The notes: generated from the sequence alone by a model not told the origin. A stretch of 64,000 nt of DNA from Streptococcus infantis (GCF_019929575.1 NZ_JAHZPU010000002.1:1-64000); one strand, 5' to 3'. Shown: positions 26,945 through 36,291, counted from the stretch's first letter. A program made the numbers and translations.

Positions 26945-27589
26945 ATGAGCAAATTAACTAAAAAATTAAGTATAGGTATCATTTTTTTGTCATTATGTGG
27001 TTTTAACGAATATGTCTACGCTATGGAGGAAGCTATAGATAAAAATGAAATGAGAGTTTGGGAAGAATCTGTTTTAGAAGATATAAATTCTGAAACTCCT
27101 AGAGGTGACTGGAAAACAATGGATAGAGCTGCACATGGAGGATGGACATGGAGAGATGGTGTTATTTGCATAACTGATTCATATGCGATAACTCCTCATT
27201 TTAACAATGGGCATGCTGGAATTGTAGCAGCTGATCCTTACTATTATGCAACGATTGAATCTAATCCAGGATCAGGGGTTCAAGTTGTATATGGAAATTG
27301 GACAAGTCGTTTTAGTGGTAGTACTGTTTATCAAATAGGGGTTAAAAAAACAAGTATTCGAGATGATCAAAAAGTTGCTTATTGGGCCGCTAGACAAATC
27401 GGAAAACCTTATAACTATGAATTTTTCAATATTAATACTAGAAGTAAATTTTATTGTTCTCAGTTAGTTTGGGCAGGGTATAAAGATGTAACAGGAGTAG
27501 ATATTGGTACTTGGGATTGGGGTTCGGCCATCCATCCGTTTGAGCTACTTAAATCGAGAGAAACGATATTAATATATAGGAATAAATGA
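26945..27589 (+). CDS. secreted YiiX-like (permuted NlpC/P60, papain-like) hydrolase
   Basis: A 214-aa protein with a signal peptide at residues 1-26 (KKLSIGIIFLSLCGFNEYVYA). The mature part resembles permuted NlpC/P60 enzymes of the YiiX/YebB type: GHAGIV with H90, TIESNPGSGVQVV, and FYCSQLVWAGYK with the probable nucleophile C171. It is expected outside the membrane, acting on cell-wall peptides or lipids; the substrate is unknown. ATG 26945 with TAGGAGAAA upstream is preferred over a longer reading from 26876 that would bury the signal peptide. It overlaps the lipoprotein gene by 4 nt. Confidence 0.75.
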   Translation: MSKLTKKLSIGIIFLSLCGFNEYVYAMEEAIDKNEMRVWEESVLEDINSETPRGDWKTMDRAAHGGWTWRDGVICITDSYAITPHFNNGHAGIVAADPYYYATIESNPGSGVQVVYGNWTSRFSGSTVYQIGVKKTSIRDDQKVAYWAARQIGKPYNYEFFNINTRSKFYCSQLVWAGYKDVTGVDIGTWDWGSAIHPFELLKSRETILIYRNK

Positions 27590-28683
27590 GTATGTTATTG
27601 AAAAGAAATAAAAGCGCCATGAACTTCATGTTGATGTTAATAAGTGCTTGTTGCTGTCTTATTTGGCTAAGTGCCTGTCAGTCAAATAAGGTAAATTCGG
27701 TAGATGATTATAAAATGGCTATCTGGGATAGCGATAAAATAGCTGTATTTGATGATTATGATTTAAATGAGTTCAAGGGTAATATAGCCAGAAAAGAAAA
27801 ATACATCTATTGGGCAGAAAGTTTTTCAGATGCAGGATCCTATTCAACTGCAAAAACAAAAGATACCTCAGGTCTAAAAAGATATGTATCTAGAATTAAT
27901 AAGGAAAATTTAAGTGAAACATTTAAATTAGCGGAAGGAAATGATGCTTACGCATCCATAACAGATGGGGATTATTTATATGCAACTGCTGTCTTTACAG
28001 ATAGAATTGAATTTTATAAATATGATAACAATTTAGAGGTTGTCACTAATGTTACCATGAAAAATGATGGTCAACTAAATGCCAGTCAACAGTTTGTTAT
28101 TATAGATAATTATTTATACTTACTTGTAACCACATTGGATTTATCAACCCAAGTTCCTAATACGGAAATTTGGAAAATGGATAAAGAGTTCAACATCGTG
28201 GAAAAATATAATCTTGACGAAACATCAGCATATATGAGAATGGTTAATGTAGATGATGTCTTGTATATTGTGGAAGCACTTAGTGGGCGCAATTCTGATG
28301 GAGAATATAAGTCGGGAAATAAAATAATGGTTTTTGATTTAAAGAGTCAGAGCAAGAATTATATCGATATTCCTGATAAGTATCCAACAAATATTCACTA
28401 TGATGCTAAAAATAACCAATTGATTATAGAGAATGAGGGATTGTATAATGGCGAATTTTCCTTTACTACAGTCAATCTAGATAATTTAGAAAAAGATATT
28501 ATTCATCTGGAAGGCTTTAGCACAGAGCAATATATTGCACCATATTTTACATTTAAAGACAACATCTATTATTTTTTATTTAATGATTCTCTGGTTAAAT
28601 ATGATATTGTTGATAAGAAACAAACAGTTATCAATCTAGAAAATTATAAGATAAAAGATGCACATTATTTGATTGTTAAATAG
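27586..28683 (+). CDS. lipoprotein with probable beta-propeller repeats
   Basis: A 365-aa protein with a lipobox LSAC at 28-31 (Cys31 is the lipidation site) after a hydrophobic stretch. The rest shows repeated short beta units: DYLYATAVFTDR, NYLYLLVTTLDL, DVLYIVEALSG, DNIYYFLFND. This spacing is typical of six- or seven-bladed propellers. I do not recognise a named family. Its start overlaps the stop of the secreted hydrolase (ATGA), so they are probably made together at the cell surface. A partner, inhibitor or sensor role is conceivable but unproven. Confidence 0.6.
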   Translation: MSMLLKRNKSAMNFMLMLISACCCLIWLSACQSNKVNSVDDYKMAIWDSDKIAVFDDYDLNEFKGNIARKEKYIYWAESFSDAGSYSTAKTKDTSGLKRYVSRINKENLSETFKLAEGNDAYASITDGDYLYATAVFTDRIEFYKYDNNLEVVTNVTMKNDGQLNASQQFVIIDNYLYLLVTTLDLSTQVPNTEIWKMDKEFNIVEKYNLDETSAYMRMVNVDDVLYIVEALSGRNSDGEYKSGNKIMVFDLKSQSKNYIDIPDKYPTNIHYDAKNNQLIIENEGLYNGEFSFTTVNLDNLEKDIIHLEGFSTEQYIAPYFTFKDNIYYFLFNDSLVKYDIVDKKQTVINLENYKIKDAHYLIVK

Positions 28684-28794
28684 TTTATTTATTGGGTGAA
28701 AGTCAAATAATAGAAATTTAATCTTTAAGATGTGCTTAAGTATAGTTTTAGTAATCTCTCCTTATCTCTGGCTAAGGGGAGATTTAATCTAGTT

Positions 28795-28885
28795 TATTAC
28801 AGGTGATATAGAAAATTCTGCAGGGAAAAGCTTTGAAAAAACAATGATAGTTTTTTTGTAATGATTAGTTATCTTTCTGATTATT
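28795..28885 (+). pseudogene. decayed duplicate of the DUF4259 gene 3' part
   Basis: CAGGTGATATAGAAAATTCT, then TTTGAAAAAACAATGATAG and the following bases align with 29599-29684 of the DUF4259 gene (CAGGCTATCTAAAAAGTTCC, TTTGAAAAATACAATGATAG, then TATCTTTC and GATT). The similarity extends roughly 85 nt with small gaps, and no reading frame is kept. The remainder of 28684-28959 is AT-rich with nothing else I can support. Confidence 0.6.
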
Positions 28886-28959
28886 CTGAATAATAGATTC
28901 TTTGCAAAACCTAACAAAATATTTAAAACTGTTAAAAAGTAGATTGGAGTCTATAAATT

Positions 28960-29871
28960 ATGGGAACATGGGATGCAACGATTTTTGGAAATGACACTTC
29001 CTTAGATATTAAAGAAGAATTCTTCGAGAGATACAATCAAGGAGAAGATGCAAATACAATCAAAAATGACCTGACATCGGATTTATATGATGACGATATG
29101 TATGATGTCTTGTTCGCCTTAGCACACTGTTTATGGGAAGTTGGGCAATTAGATGATGAATTCTTGCTTGAAATTAAAGAAATCATTCTTAACAAAGAAG
29201 ATTTAGAACTAGCCCAAGAATTAGGTGCAGATAGTGAATTTTTAGAACAAAGAGCTGAAAATCTAGAAAAGTTTTTAGAAAAGATAAGTGTAAAAAAAGA
29301 AAAGCCCAAAAAGAGAATTGCTCCGCCAGTTCCTGTAGAAAGCAAATATAGGAACGGTGCTGTGATGGTGTTTCAGTATGAAGATGGTATGTATGGTGCT
29401 TTGATAGCGGTAGATGGAGCTTTCTTTGATAAGGAAACCTATTATGCTTATCTGCAGACTGATATTAAAATGACCACAAAACCCACTATGGAAGATGTGC
29501 GATCAGCAAAAATTCTCGATCCAAGTTTTCATAGTGTAGAATTCAATTCATTTCGTGACTCTAAGTATTACTACTCTTTTGTAAATTGTATTTCAGGCTA
29601 TCTAAAAAGTTCCGCAACTAAAAAATTTGAAAAATACAATGATAGTGTTTTTGAAATAATAGGCTATCTTTCAGATTGGGGGAGTTGCTGTAGTGCGGCT
29701 TCTGGAGGATTTGATTACTATAAACAAAAATCAAGTGATGAGTTTAAGATAAGCGTTGTAAAGGAATTGAATAAAAGATTTGATGAAAAACTTAATACTC
29801 GAACAGAATTGATTATTGATGAAATTGACAAAGAATTTATCCTTTCTAATATGAGAAATGGAGTTGAATAA
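28960..29871 (+). CDS. DUF4259 domain protein
   Basis: A 303-aa soluble acidic protein. It opens MGTWDATIFGNDTSLDIKEEF, the hallmark of DUF4259 (GTWGxxxFdND), with helical N-terminal repeats to about residue 100, a Lys/Pro linker (KKEKPKKRIAPPVP) and a second alpha/beta region. DUF4259 proteins often sit in accessory or toxin-immunity regions; no function is assigned. Low GC and a decayed partial copy just upstream point to duplication or transfer. It appears monocistronic, since a terminator-like hairpin follows. Confidence 0.7.
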   Translation: MGTWDATIFGNDTSLDIKEEFFERYNQGEDANTIKNDLTSDLYDDDMYDVLFALAHCLWEVGQLDDEFLLEIKEIILNKEDLELAQELGADSEFLEQRAENLEKFLEKISVKKEKPKKRIAPPVPVESKYRNGAVMVFQYEDGMYGALIAVDGAFFDKETYYAYLQTDIKMTTKPTMEDVRSAKILDPSFHSVEFNSFRDSKYYYSFVNCISGYLKSSATKKFEKYNDSVFEIIGYLSDWGSCCSAASGGFDYYKQKSSDEFKISVVKELNKRFDEKLNTRTELIIDEIDKEFILSNMRNGVE

Positions 29872-29925
29872 AGGCTCTTTAGTATAAATTCTTTCTAAAA
29901 CTTCTCAAATCTTAATAGATACTTT

Positions 29926-29952
29926 TAAAAGTGGTTTAGATAGCCACTTTTT
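29926..29952 (+). terminator. terminator before ung
   Basis: AAAAGTGG (29927-29934) pairs with CCACTTTT (29944-29951) around a 9-nt loop, with a T tail. It overlaps the ung promoter. Confidence 0.65.
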
Positions 29953-29960
29953 GCTATAAT
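29952..29960 (+). promoter_or_regulatory. extended -10 promoter of ung operon
   Basis: TGcTATAAT at 29952-29960, 28 nt before the ung ATG; the -35 is weak. AAAGGAG precedes ung. Confidence 0.6.
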
Positions 29961-29988
29961 AGAGGCAGTATAAACAAAGGAGAAAGCA

Positions 29989-30642
29989 ATGGAGCACTCA
30001 TCCTGGCATGCTTTGATTAAAGAGCAATTACCTGAGGGTTATTTTGGGAAAATCAATCACTTTATGGAGCAAGTTTATGCTCAAGGAACTGTTTATCCGC
30101 CTAAGGAAAAGGTTTTTCAGGCTCTTTTGACGACTCCTCTGGAAGAGGTTAAAGTGGTAATTCTAGGCCAAGATCCCTATCATGGACCAGGTCAGGCGCA
30201 GGGCTTGAGTTTTTCAGTTCCAGATTCTATTCCATCACCTCCTTCTTTACAAAATATTTTAAAAGAGCTTGCGGATGATATTGGGGTAAAACCGTCTCAT
30301 GACTTGACCTCTTGGGCCGAGCAGGGAGTCTTGCTTCTCAATGCTTGCTTGACGGTTCCTGCTGGTCAAGCAAATGGTCATGCTGGGCAGATATGGGAAC
30401 CTTTTACAGATGCTGTGATCAAGGTTGTCAATAATATTGATAGACCCGTAGTTTTTGTACTTTGGGGTGCTTATGCACGTAAGAAGAAGTCCTTGGTTAC
30501 AAATCCTCAGCACTTGATTATCGAATCAGCCCACCCAAGTCCTCTTTCAGTTTACAGAGGATTTTGGGGTTCCAAGCCTTTTTCTAAGGCTAATGCATTC
30601 TTAAAAGAAAGTGGACAAGAGCCAATCGATTGGCTTAGATAA
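29989..30642 (+). CDS. ung: uracil-DNA glycosylase
   Basis: A 217-aa family 1 UDG that excises uracil from [13 protein letters not shown] carries the catalytic D62, and [11 protein letters not shown] carries H182 and the DNA-intercalating loop. The length is normal. It is the first gene of an ung-mutX-pyrC string separated by 9 and 12 nt, the usual streptococcal order that puts two genome-sanitising enzymes with dihydroorotase. Confidence 0.96.
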   Translation: MEHSSWHALIKEQLPEGYFGKINHFMEQVYAQGTVYPPKEKVFQALLTTPLEEVKVVILGQDPYHGPGQAQGLSFSVPDSIPSPPSLQNILKELADDIGVKPSHDLTSWAEQGVLLLNACLTVPAGQANGHAGQIWEPFTDAVIKVVNNIDRPVVFVLWGAYARKKKSLVTNPQHLIIESAHPSPLSVYRGFWGSKPFSKANAFLKESGQEPIDWLR

Positions 30643-30651
30643 GGAGAGAAT

Positions 30652-31116
30652 ATGCCTCAGTTAGCGACAGTTTGCTACATTGATAACGGAAAAGAATTGC
30701 TCATGCTTCATCGCAATAAAAAGCCTAATGATGTCCATGAAGGCAAATGGATTGGTGTGGGTGGTAAGCTAGAGCGAGGTGAGACACCTCAGGAGTGCGC
30801 AGCGCGTGAAATCCTCGAAGAAACAGGCCTCAAAGCCAAGCCGGTTCTAAAAGGTGTTATCACTTTTCCTGAATTCACTCCTGACTTGGACTGGTACACC
30901 TATGTGTTTAAGGTAACAGAATTTGAGGGTGAATTGATTGACTGTAATGAAGGAACATTAGAATGGGTTCCTTACGATGAAGTTTTAAGCAAACCGACCT
31001 GGGAAGGTGACCATACCTTTGTCAAGTGGCTTTTAGAAGATAAACCCTTCTTTTCAGCCAAGTTTGTCTATGATGGTGATAAGTTATTGGACACTCAAGT
31101 GGATTTCTACGAATAA
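30652..31116 (+). CDS. mutX: 8-oxo-dGTP diphosphatase (Nudix)
   Basis: A 154-aa Nudix hydrolase. The Nudix box GX5EX7REUXEEXGU is complete from G38 to L60 (GKLERGETPQECAAREILEE followed by TGL). MutX/MutT enzymes remove oxidised dGTP from the nucleotide pool. It lies between ung and pyrC, both likely on the same transcript. Substrate preference is inferred from family and neighbour. Confidence 0.93.
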   Translation: MPQLATVCYIDNGKELLMLHRNKKPNDVHEGKWIGVGGKLERGETPQECAAREILEETGLKAKPVLKGVITFPEFTPDLDWYTYVFKVTEFEGELIDCNEGTLEWVPYDEVLSKPTWEGDHTFVKWLLEDKPFFSAKFVYDGDKLLDTQVDFYE

Positions 31117-31128
31117 AGGAGTATTGTT

Positions 31129-32400
31129 ATGTTAGTAATCAAAAACGGCCGTGTGATGGATCCAAAGTCTGGTTTGGATCAAGTTTGTGATGTTTTGGTT
31201 GATGAAGGGAAAATTGTTCAAATTGCTCCTGAAATCCAGGAAGAAGGTGCTCAAGTAATAGATGCTACTGGTCTTGTAGTTGCGCCTGGTTTGGTGGATA
31301 TCCATGTCCATTTCCGTGAACCTGGTCAGACTCATAAAGAAGACATTCATACAGGAGCACTAGCAGCAGCTGCAGGTGGTTTTACGACAGTCGTAATGAT
31401 GGCTAATACTAATCCAACTATATCAGATGTTGAGACTTTGCAGGAAGTTCTTCAATCTGCAGCCAAGGAAAAAATTAACGTTAAGTCTGTAGCAACGATT
31501 ACCAAAAACTTTAATGGTCAAGACTTAACTGATTTTAAAGCCCTTTTAGAAGCAGGTGCAGTTGGTTTTTCTGATGACGGGATTCCTCTTGAAAGTAGTA
31601 AAGTTGTCAAGGAAGCCATGGAAGAAGCGAAAAAACTAAATACTTTTATTAGTCTTCATGAAGAAGATCCTGGCTTGAATGGTACGCTTGGTTTTAACGA
31701 AAATATCGCTAAAGAGCATTTTCATATCTGCGGTGCAACAGGAGTTGCGGAGTACGCTATGATTGCTCGTGATGTCATGATTGCCTATGCAACCAAGGCT
31801 CATGTTCATATCCAGCATTTGTCAAAAGAAGAAAGTGTAAAAGTTGTGGAGTTTGCTCAAAATATGGGAGCAAACGTAACTGCAGAAGTAGCTCCACAGC
31901 ATTTTTCTAAGACTGAAGCTCTGCTTTTGACTAAAGGAAGTAACGCTAAGATGAATCCACCTCTTCGTTTGGAGTCTGATCGTCGAGCCGTCATTGAAGG
32001 TTTAAAATCTGGAGTCATTTCTGTCATTGCTACTGACCACGCGCCTCACCATGCTGACGAAAAAAATGTAGAGGATATTACCAAAGCTCCATCAGGTATG
32101 ACAGGTTTGGAAACTTCTTTGTCACTAGGTTTAACCTACTTGGTTGAAGCTGGCGAGTTGAGTTTAATTCAATTGCTAGAAAAAATGACCTACAATCCAG
32201 CAAAACTGTATAATTTTGAAGCAGGTTATCTAACTGAAAATGGGCCAGCTGATATTACGATTTTTGATGATAAAGCGGATCGAGTTGTAGATACACATTT
32301 TGCTTCCAAAGCAGCTAATTCACCATTCATTGGTGAACAATTAAAAGGGCAGGTTAAATATACTATCTGTAAGGGACAAATCGTTTATCAAGCAGATTAG
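31129..32400 (+). CDS. pyrC: dihydroorotase
   Basis: A 423-aa class I dihydroorotase of pyrimidine synthesis, converting carbamoyl aspartate to dihydroorotate. [10 protein letters not shown] supplies H59 and H61 of the zinc site; ATDHAPHH and the GxxGLETSL segment are the other family motifs. AAAGGAG lies 9 nt upstream. It is third in the ung-mutX-pyrC string and is followed 10 nt later by a small zinc-type gene. Confidence 0.95.
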   Translation: MLVIKNGRVMDPKSGLDQVCDVLVDEGKIVQIAPEIQEEGAQVIDATGLVVAPGLVDIHVHFREPGQTHKEDIHTGALAAAAGGFTTVVMMANTNPTISDVETLQEVLQSAAKEKINVKSVATITKNFNGQDLTDFKALLEAGAVGFSDDGIPLESSKVVKEAMEEAKKLNTFISLHEEDPGLNGTLGFNENIAKEHFHICGATGVAEYAMIARDVMIAYATKAHVHIQHLSKEESVKVVEFAQNMGANVTAEVAPQHFSKTEALLLTKGSNAKMNPPLRLESDRRAVIEGLKSGVISVIATDHAPHHADEKNVEDITKAPSGMTGLETSLSLGLTYLVEAGELSLIQLLEKMTYNPAKLYNFEAGYLTENGPADITIFDDKADRVVDTHFASKAANSPFIGEQLKGQVKYTICKGQIVYQAD

Positions 32401-32410
32401 GAGCTTGAGG

Positions 32411-32674
32411 ATGATGAATTATTTTCGTAAACTTAGAAATCGTAAACGAAATGCTTGCCATGGAGTATATTGTCCAGCCGCTAACCGTGCTAAAATTCAG
32501 TATGAAACCAAGGAAAAAGCTGATCACGCTGTAGAGTATGATAATGGTGGCTTGGTTAGAAGCTATTATTGCGCCTCGTGTAATTGTTGGCACACGACAT
32601 CAAAAGCTAGTAATCCACCTTTGAGCTTGAGAAAATACGGCTTAAAGCTTTTTGGCTTGGATGAAAAGGAGTAG
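32411..32674 (+). CDS. small cysteine-rich hypothetical protein
   Basis: An 87-aa basic protein (MMNYFRKLRNRKRNACHGVY...). ACHGVYCP and YYCASCNCWHTT give two Cys/His clusters that could bind one zinc. The rest is charged and helical. I do not recognise a family. It begins ATGATG, 10 nt after the pyrC stop with AGGAG 7 nt upstream, and ends 11 nt before the MATE gene, so it is co-transcribed with both. Confidence 0.65.
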   Translation: MMNYFRKLRNRKRNACHGVYCPAANRAKIQYETKEKADHAVEYDNGGLVRSYYCASCNCWHTTSKASNPPLSLRKYGLKLFGLDEKE

Positions 32675-32685
32675 AAAGAGTAGGT

Positions 32686-34026
32686 ATGCATACAACAAAA
32701 ACTATTAAAGACAAAATCATCTTATTTTTAAAAATTTTCTTTCCTATTCTAATTTATCAATTCGCTAATTTTTCCGCATCTTTTGTCGATACCACGATGA
32801 CAGGGCAATATAATACACTGGATCTAGCGGGTGTTTCCATTGCGACTAGTTTGTGGAATCCTTTCTTTACCTTCCTGACAGGGATTGTCTCAGCCTTGGT
32901 CCCTATTATTGGTCACCATTTGGGACAAGGAAAAAAGAAAGAAGTTTCTTCGGATTTTTATCAATTTCTTTATTTGGCTTTAGCCTTATCTATCGTACTT
33001 TTTGGCTTGGTTTTCTTTTTAGCACCAATTGTCTTACAATTCATGGGGCTGGAAGGGGCTGTATCCAGTGTTGCCATGCGTTATCTGTGGCTCCTGGCCA
33101 TCGGTATTATCCCACTTTTGCTTTTCAGTGTTATTCGATCGCTACTTGATACGCTAGGACTGACAAAATTGTCTATGTATCTTATGCTTCTTTTACTTCC
33201 TTTAAATAGTGGATTTAACTATTTACTAATATATGGAGCTTTTGGTTTTCCTGAGTTGGGAGGAGCAGGAGCAGGTCTGGGGACTTCCCTTGCGTACTGG
33301 GCTTTGTTGCTGATTTCGACTTTGGTCTTGTTAAAGCATAAAAAGCTCAAGGAATATCAACTTCAAAAACCTATGCCTCTACAAATCAAAAAAATCAAGG
33401 AAGCTATTTATCTTGGTCTACCAATTGGTGGGACGGTATTTGCTGAAGTAGCCATTTTTTCAGTTGTTGGTTTGATTATGGCGAAATTCTCATCACTTAT
33501 TATTGCCAGTCATCAGTCAGCTATGAACTTTTCAAATCTGATGTATGCTTTTCCTATGAGTATTTCAACTGCGATGGCCATTGTGATTTCTTATGAGGTA
33601 GGAGCTAAACGGTTAGACGATGCAAAACAGTATATCCATATTGGCCGTTTAACAGCTATGGTGTTTGCGGTTTTAACACTTAGTTTTCTCTACATCTATC
33701 GTGAAAATGTAGCCAGACTATATGGTCAAGATTCAGAATTTATCCAACTGACAGCATCTTTTATGACCTATAGCTTGTTCTTCCAGTTAGCTGATACCTT
33801 TGCGGCACCTTTACAAGGTATTTTAAGAGGTTACAAGGATACGATTGTTCCTTTTTATCTTGGTCTTATCGGATACTGGGGTGTTGGGATTCCGCTTGGG
33901 TTATATCTTGATTATTCGACTAGTTTAGGTGCGTATTCCTATTGGATTGCTCTTATCATTAGTTTAATGGTAAGTGGAATTCTTTATCAGTGGCGTTTAC
34001 AAGTTATTATGAAAAGATTCAAATAA
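32686..34026 (+). CDS. MATE family multidrug efflux transporter
   Basis: A 446-aa membrane protein with about twelve hydrophobic helices and the MATE internal repeat (VDTTMTGQYNTLDLAGVS near 30-48 and the second half beginning near 240). MATE proteins export cationic drugs or metabolites with Na+ or H+ antiport. The substrate is unknown. It is the last gene of the ung-pyrC-MATE string and ends at an intrinsic terminator. Confidence 0.9.
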   Translation: MHTTKTIKDKIILFLKIFFPILIYQFANFSASFVDTTMTGQYNTLDLAGVSIATSLWNPFFTFLTGIVSALVPIIGHHLGQGKKKEVSSDFYQFLYLALALSIVLFGLVFFLAPIVLQFMGLEGAVSSVAMRYLWLLAIGIIPLLLFSVIRSLLDTLGLTKLSMYLMLLLLPLNSGFNYLLIYGAFGFPELGGAGAGLGTSLAYWALLLISTLVLLKHKKLKEYQLQKPMPLQIKKIKEAIYLGLPIGGTVFAEVAIFSVVGLIMAKFSSLIIASHQSAMNFSNLMYAFPMSISTAMAIVISYEVGAKRLDDAKQYIHIGRLTAMVFAVLTLSFLYIYRENVARLYGQDSEFIQLTASFMTYSLFFQLADTFAAPLQGILRGYKDTIVPFYLGLIGYWGVGIPLGLYLDYSTSLGAYSYWIALIISLMVSGILYQWRLQVIMKRFK

Positions 34027-34076
34027 TTTGTTGAAAAACGATGAAAAAACAGCTTGTGAAATTTGTATTTTATATA

Positions 34077-34112
34077 AAGAAAAGTCTTGATTTTACTGAC
34101 TTTTCTTTTTTT
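34077..34112 (+). terminator. terminator after MATE gene
   Basis: AAGAAAAGTC (34077-34086) pairs with GACTTTTCTT (34098-34107) and is followed by T5. Confidence 0.85.
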
Positions 34113-34140
34113 ATATTGTGAAAAATTGCAAGCATATTTT

Positions 34141-34169
34141 TTGACACTAATTAACCTATAAAGTAAAAT
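34141..34169 (+). promoter_or_regulatory. promoter of the 2-oxo acid/acetoin dehydrogenase operon
   Basis: A consensus TTGACA (34141-34146), a 17-base spacer and TAAAAT (34164-34169). GAAAGG precedes the first gene. No second promoter is obvious before E1 beta. Confidence 0.75.
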
Positions 34170-34205
34170 AGAACTATAAGAATTTAAACTTAGAAAGGCA
34201 AGATT

Positions 34206-35174
34206 ATGTCAACTTTAGATAAAAATCTTTTGCTTGAGATGTTCCGTAAGATGGAAGAAATTCGTCGTATGGACTTAAAAATTGCTCAATTAGTAAAAAA
34301 AGGAAAAGTGCCAGGAATGACGCACTTTTCTGTTGGTGAGGAAGCTGCTAACGTTGGGGCTATGTTAGCTCTAAACGAAGATGACCTCATCACCTCAAAC
34401 CACCGTGGTCACGGACAAGCCATTGCTAAAGGAATCGACCTTAATGGTATGATGGCTGAAATCCTTGGTAAGTATACTGGAACTTGTAAAGGTAAAGGTG
34501 GATCAATGCACATCGCCGACCTTGATGCAGGTAACCTTGGTGCTAACGGTATCGTAGGTGGTGGTATGGGAATTGCAGTAGGTGCAGCCCTTACTCAACA
34601 AATGAAAAACACTGGTAAAATTGTTGTCTGCTTCTTTGGTGATGGAGCGACAAACGAAGGTGTATTCCACGAAGCTGTTAATATGGCTTCAATCTGGAAT
34701 CTTCCCGTTATTTTTTACTGTATCAATAACGGATATGGAATTTCAGCAGATATTAAGAAAATGACCAATGTTCAACATATCCATGAACGTAGCGCAGCTT
34801 ACGGTATTCCTGGTATGTTTATCGAAGATGGTAACAATGTAATCGATGTCTATGAAGGATTTAAGAAAGCAGTCGATCATGTTCGTTCTGGTAAAGGCCC
34901 TGTATTAATTGAAAGTGTAACCTATCGTTGGCTTGGTCACTCATCTTCAGACCCAGGTAAATATCGTACACGTGAAGAAGTAGAAGAGTGGAAACAAAAA
35001 GATCCAATCGAAAATCTTCGCAAGTACCTTGTTGAGAACAAGATTGCAAGTGCAGAGGAACTTGAAGAAATTCAAGCACAGGTCAAGGAAGCAGTGGAAG
35101 CATCTGTTAAATTTGCAGAAGAAAGTCCATTCCCTCCACTCGAATCAGCATTTGAAGATATTTACGCAGACTAA
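34206..35174 (+). CDS. acoA: pyruvate/acetoin dehydrogenase E1 alpha (TPP-dependent)
   Basis: A 322-aa E1 alpha subunit. The thiamine diphosphate motif runs from GDGATN (145-150) to NN at 174-175. SNHRGHGQAIAKG and YRWLGHSSSDPG are family motifs. E1 decarboxylates pyruvate, or cleaves acetoin, and reductively acylates the lipoyl domain. In streptococci this operon has been labelled acetoin dehydrogenase but serves as the pyruvate dehydrogenase complex; sequence alone does not settle it. It is first of four complex genes with lplA after them. Confidence 0.92.
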   Translation: MSTLDKNLLLEMFRKMEEIRRMDLKIAQLVKKGKVPGMTHFSVGEEAANVGAMLALNEDDLITSNHRGHGQAIAKGIDLNGMMAEILGKYTGTCKGKGGSMHIADLDAGNLGANGIVGGGMGIAVGAALTQQMKNTGKIVVCFFGDGATNEGVFHEAVNMASIWNLPVIFYCINNGYGISADIKKMTNVQHIHERSAAYGIPGMFIEDGNNVIDVYEGFKKAVDHVRSGKGPVLIESVTYRWLGHSSSDPGKYRTREEVEEWKQKDPIENLRKYLVENKIASAEELEEIQAQVKEAVEASVKFAEESPFPPLESAFEDIYAD

Positions 35175-35191
35175 GGAGAAGTAGAGAAAAT

Positions 35192-36184
35192 ATGGAAACT
35201 AAATTAATGTCTTTCCGCGATACCATTATCCTTGCAATGTCTGAGGAAATGCGTCGCGACGAAAATGTACTCTTGATGGGTGAAGATGTCGGTGTCTTTG
35301 GTGGAGACTTTGGTACATCTGTAGGTATGCTTGAAGAATTTGGACCAGAACGTGTTCGTGACTGTCCGATTTCCGAAGCAGCTATTTCTGGAGCAGCTGC
35401 TGGTGCTGCTATGACTGGACTTCGTCCAATCGTTGATATGACTTTCATGGACTTTTCTGTTATTGCCATGGATAATATCGTCAACCAAGCTGCTAAAACT
35501 CGTTACATGTTTGGTGGTAAAGGTCAAGTGCCTATTACAATCCGCTGTGCCGCTGGTAACGGAGTAGGTTCTGCAGCACAACACTCACAATCATTGGAAT
35601 CATGGTTCACTCATATCCCAGGATTGAAGGTTGTAGCTCCAGGTACACCAGCTGACATGAAGGGACTTCTTAAGTCTTCAATCCGAGACAACAATCCTGT
35701 TATCATTCTTGAATATAAATCAGAATTTAACCAAAAAGGTGAAGTTCCTGTTGATCCAGACTATACAATTCCGCTTGGTGTTGGTGAAATTAAACGTGAA
35801 GGAACTGATGTAACGGTAGTAACATACGGTAAAATGCTTCGTCGTGTCATGCAAGCAGCTGAAGAATTGGCTGAAGAAGGCATCTCAGTAGAAGTAGTAG
35901 ACCCACGTACTTTGGTTCCACTTGATAAAGACATCATCATTAACTCAGTTAAGAAGACTGGAAAAGTAGTTCTTGTCAACGATGCCCACAAGACAAGTGG
36001 TTTTATCGGTGAAATTTCAGCTATTATCTCAGAATCAGAAGCATTCGATTATTTAGACGCACCTATTCGCCGTTGTGCAGGGGAAGATGTACCGATGCCT
36101 TACGCACAAAATCTAGAAAATGCAATGATTCCAACAGTTGAAAGCATCAAAGATGCAATTCGTAAAACTCACAACAAACAATAA
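35192..36184 (+). CDS. acoB: pyruvate/acetoin dehydrogenase E1 beta
   Basis: A 330-aa transketolase-type E1 beta subunit. Family segments include MGEDVGVFGG, EFGPERVRDCPISEAAISG and VDPRTLVPLD. It forms the alpha2beta2 E1 with the preceding gene, 17 nt away. The interval after its stop is unusually long for this operon (107 nt) and carries the palindrome at 36185-36204 and a strong hairpin at 36221-36254, which may adjust E1 versus E2/E3 levels. Confidence 0.93.
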   Translation: METKLMSFRDTIILAMSEEMRRDENVLLMGEDVGVFGGDFGTSVGMLEEFGPERVRDCPISEAAISGAAAGAAMTGLRPIVDMTFMDFSVIAMDNIVNQAAKTRYMFGGKGQVPITIRCAAGNGVGSAAQHSQSLESWFTHIPGLKVVAPGTPADMKGLLKSSIRDNNPVIILEYKSEFNQKGEVPVDPDYTIPLGVGEIKREGTDVTVVTYGKMLRRVMQAAEELAEEGISVEVVDPRTLVPLDKDIIINSVKKTGKVVLVNDAHKTSGFIGEISAIISESEAFDYLDAPIRRCAGEDVPMPYAQNLENAMIPTVESIKDAIRKTHNKQ

Positions 36185-36204
36185 TACATAAAACAAATTA
36201 TGTA
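36185..36204. repeat. recurring intergenic palindrome, copy A
   Basis: TACATAA (36185-36191), loop AACAAA, TTATGTA (36198-36204), directly after the E1 beta stop codon. Same 7-6-7 geometry as copies at 40935, 45376 and 54531. Confidence 0.7.
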
Positions 36205-36220
36205 AATAATTTAATCAGAC

Positions 36221-36254
36221 GAGAAGCTTTGTATCTAATAGATGCAAAGTTCTC
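36221..36254 (+). other. intercistronic RNA hairpin between E1 beta and E2
   Basis: Nine pairs around loop TAATA (36227-36235 with 36241-36249, one G-T), a bulged G, then GAGAA with TTCTC (36221-36225 with 36250-36254). No T tract follows, so it is more likely a processing or stability element than a terminator. Confidence 0.65.
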
Positions 36255-36291
36255 TACGTCCTTGATATCTTAGTATAGAATAGGAGAGGTC

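Noticed and set aside
35107..35584. Antisense open frames of about 125 codons inside the E1 beta gene
   Set aside because: They mirror the codon bias of the real + strand gene, have no ribosome site and no recognisable protein features.
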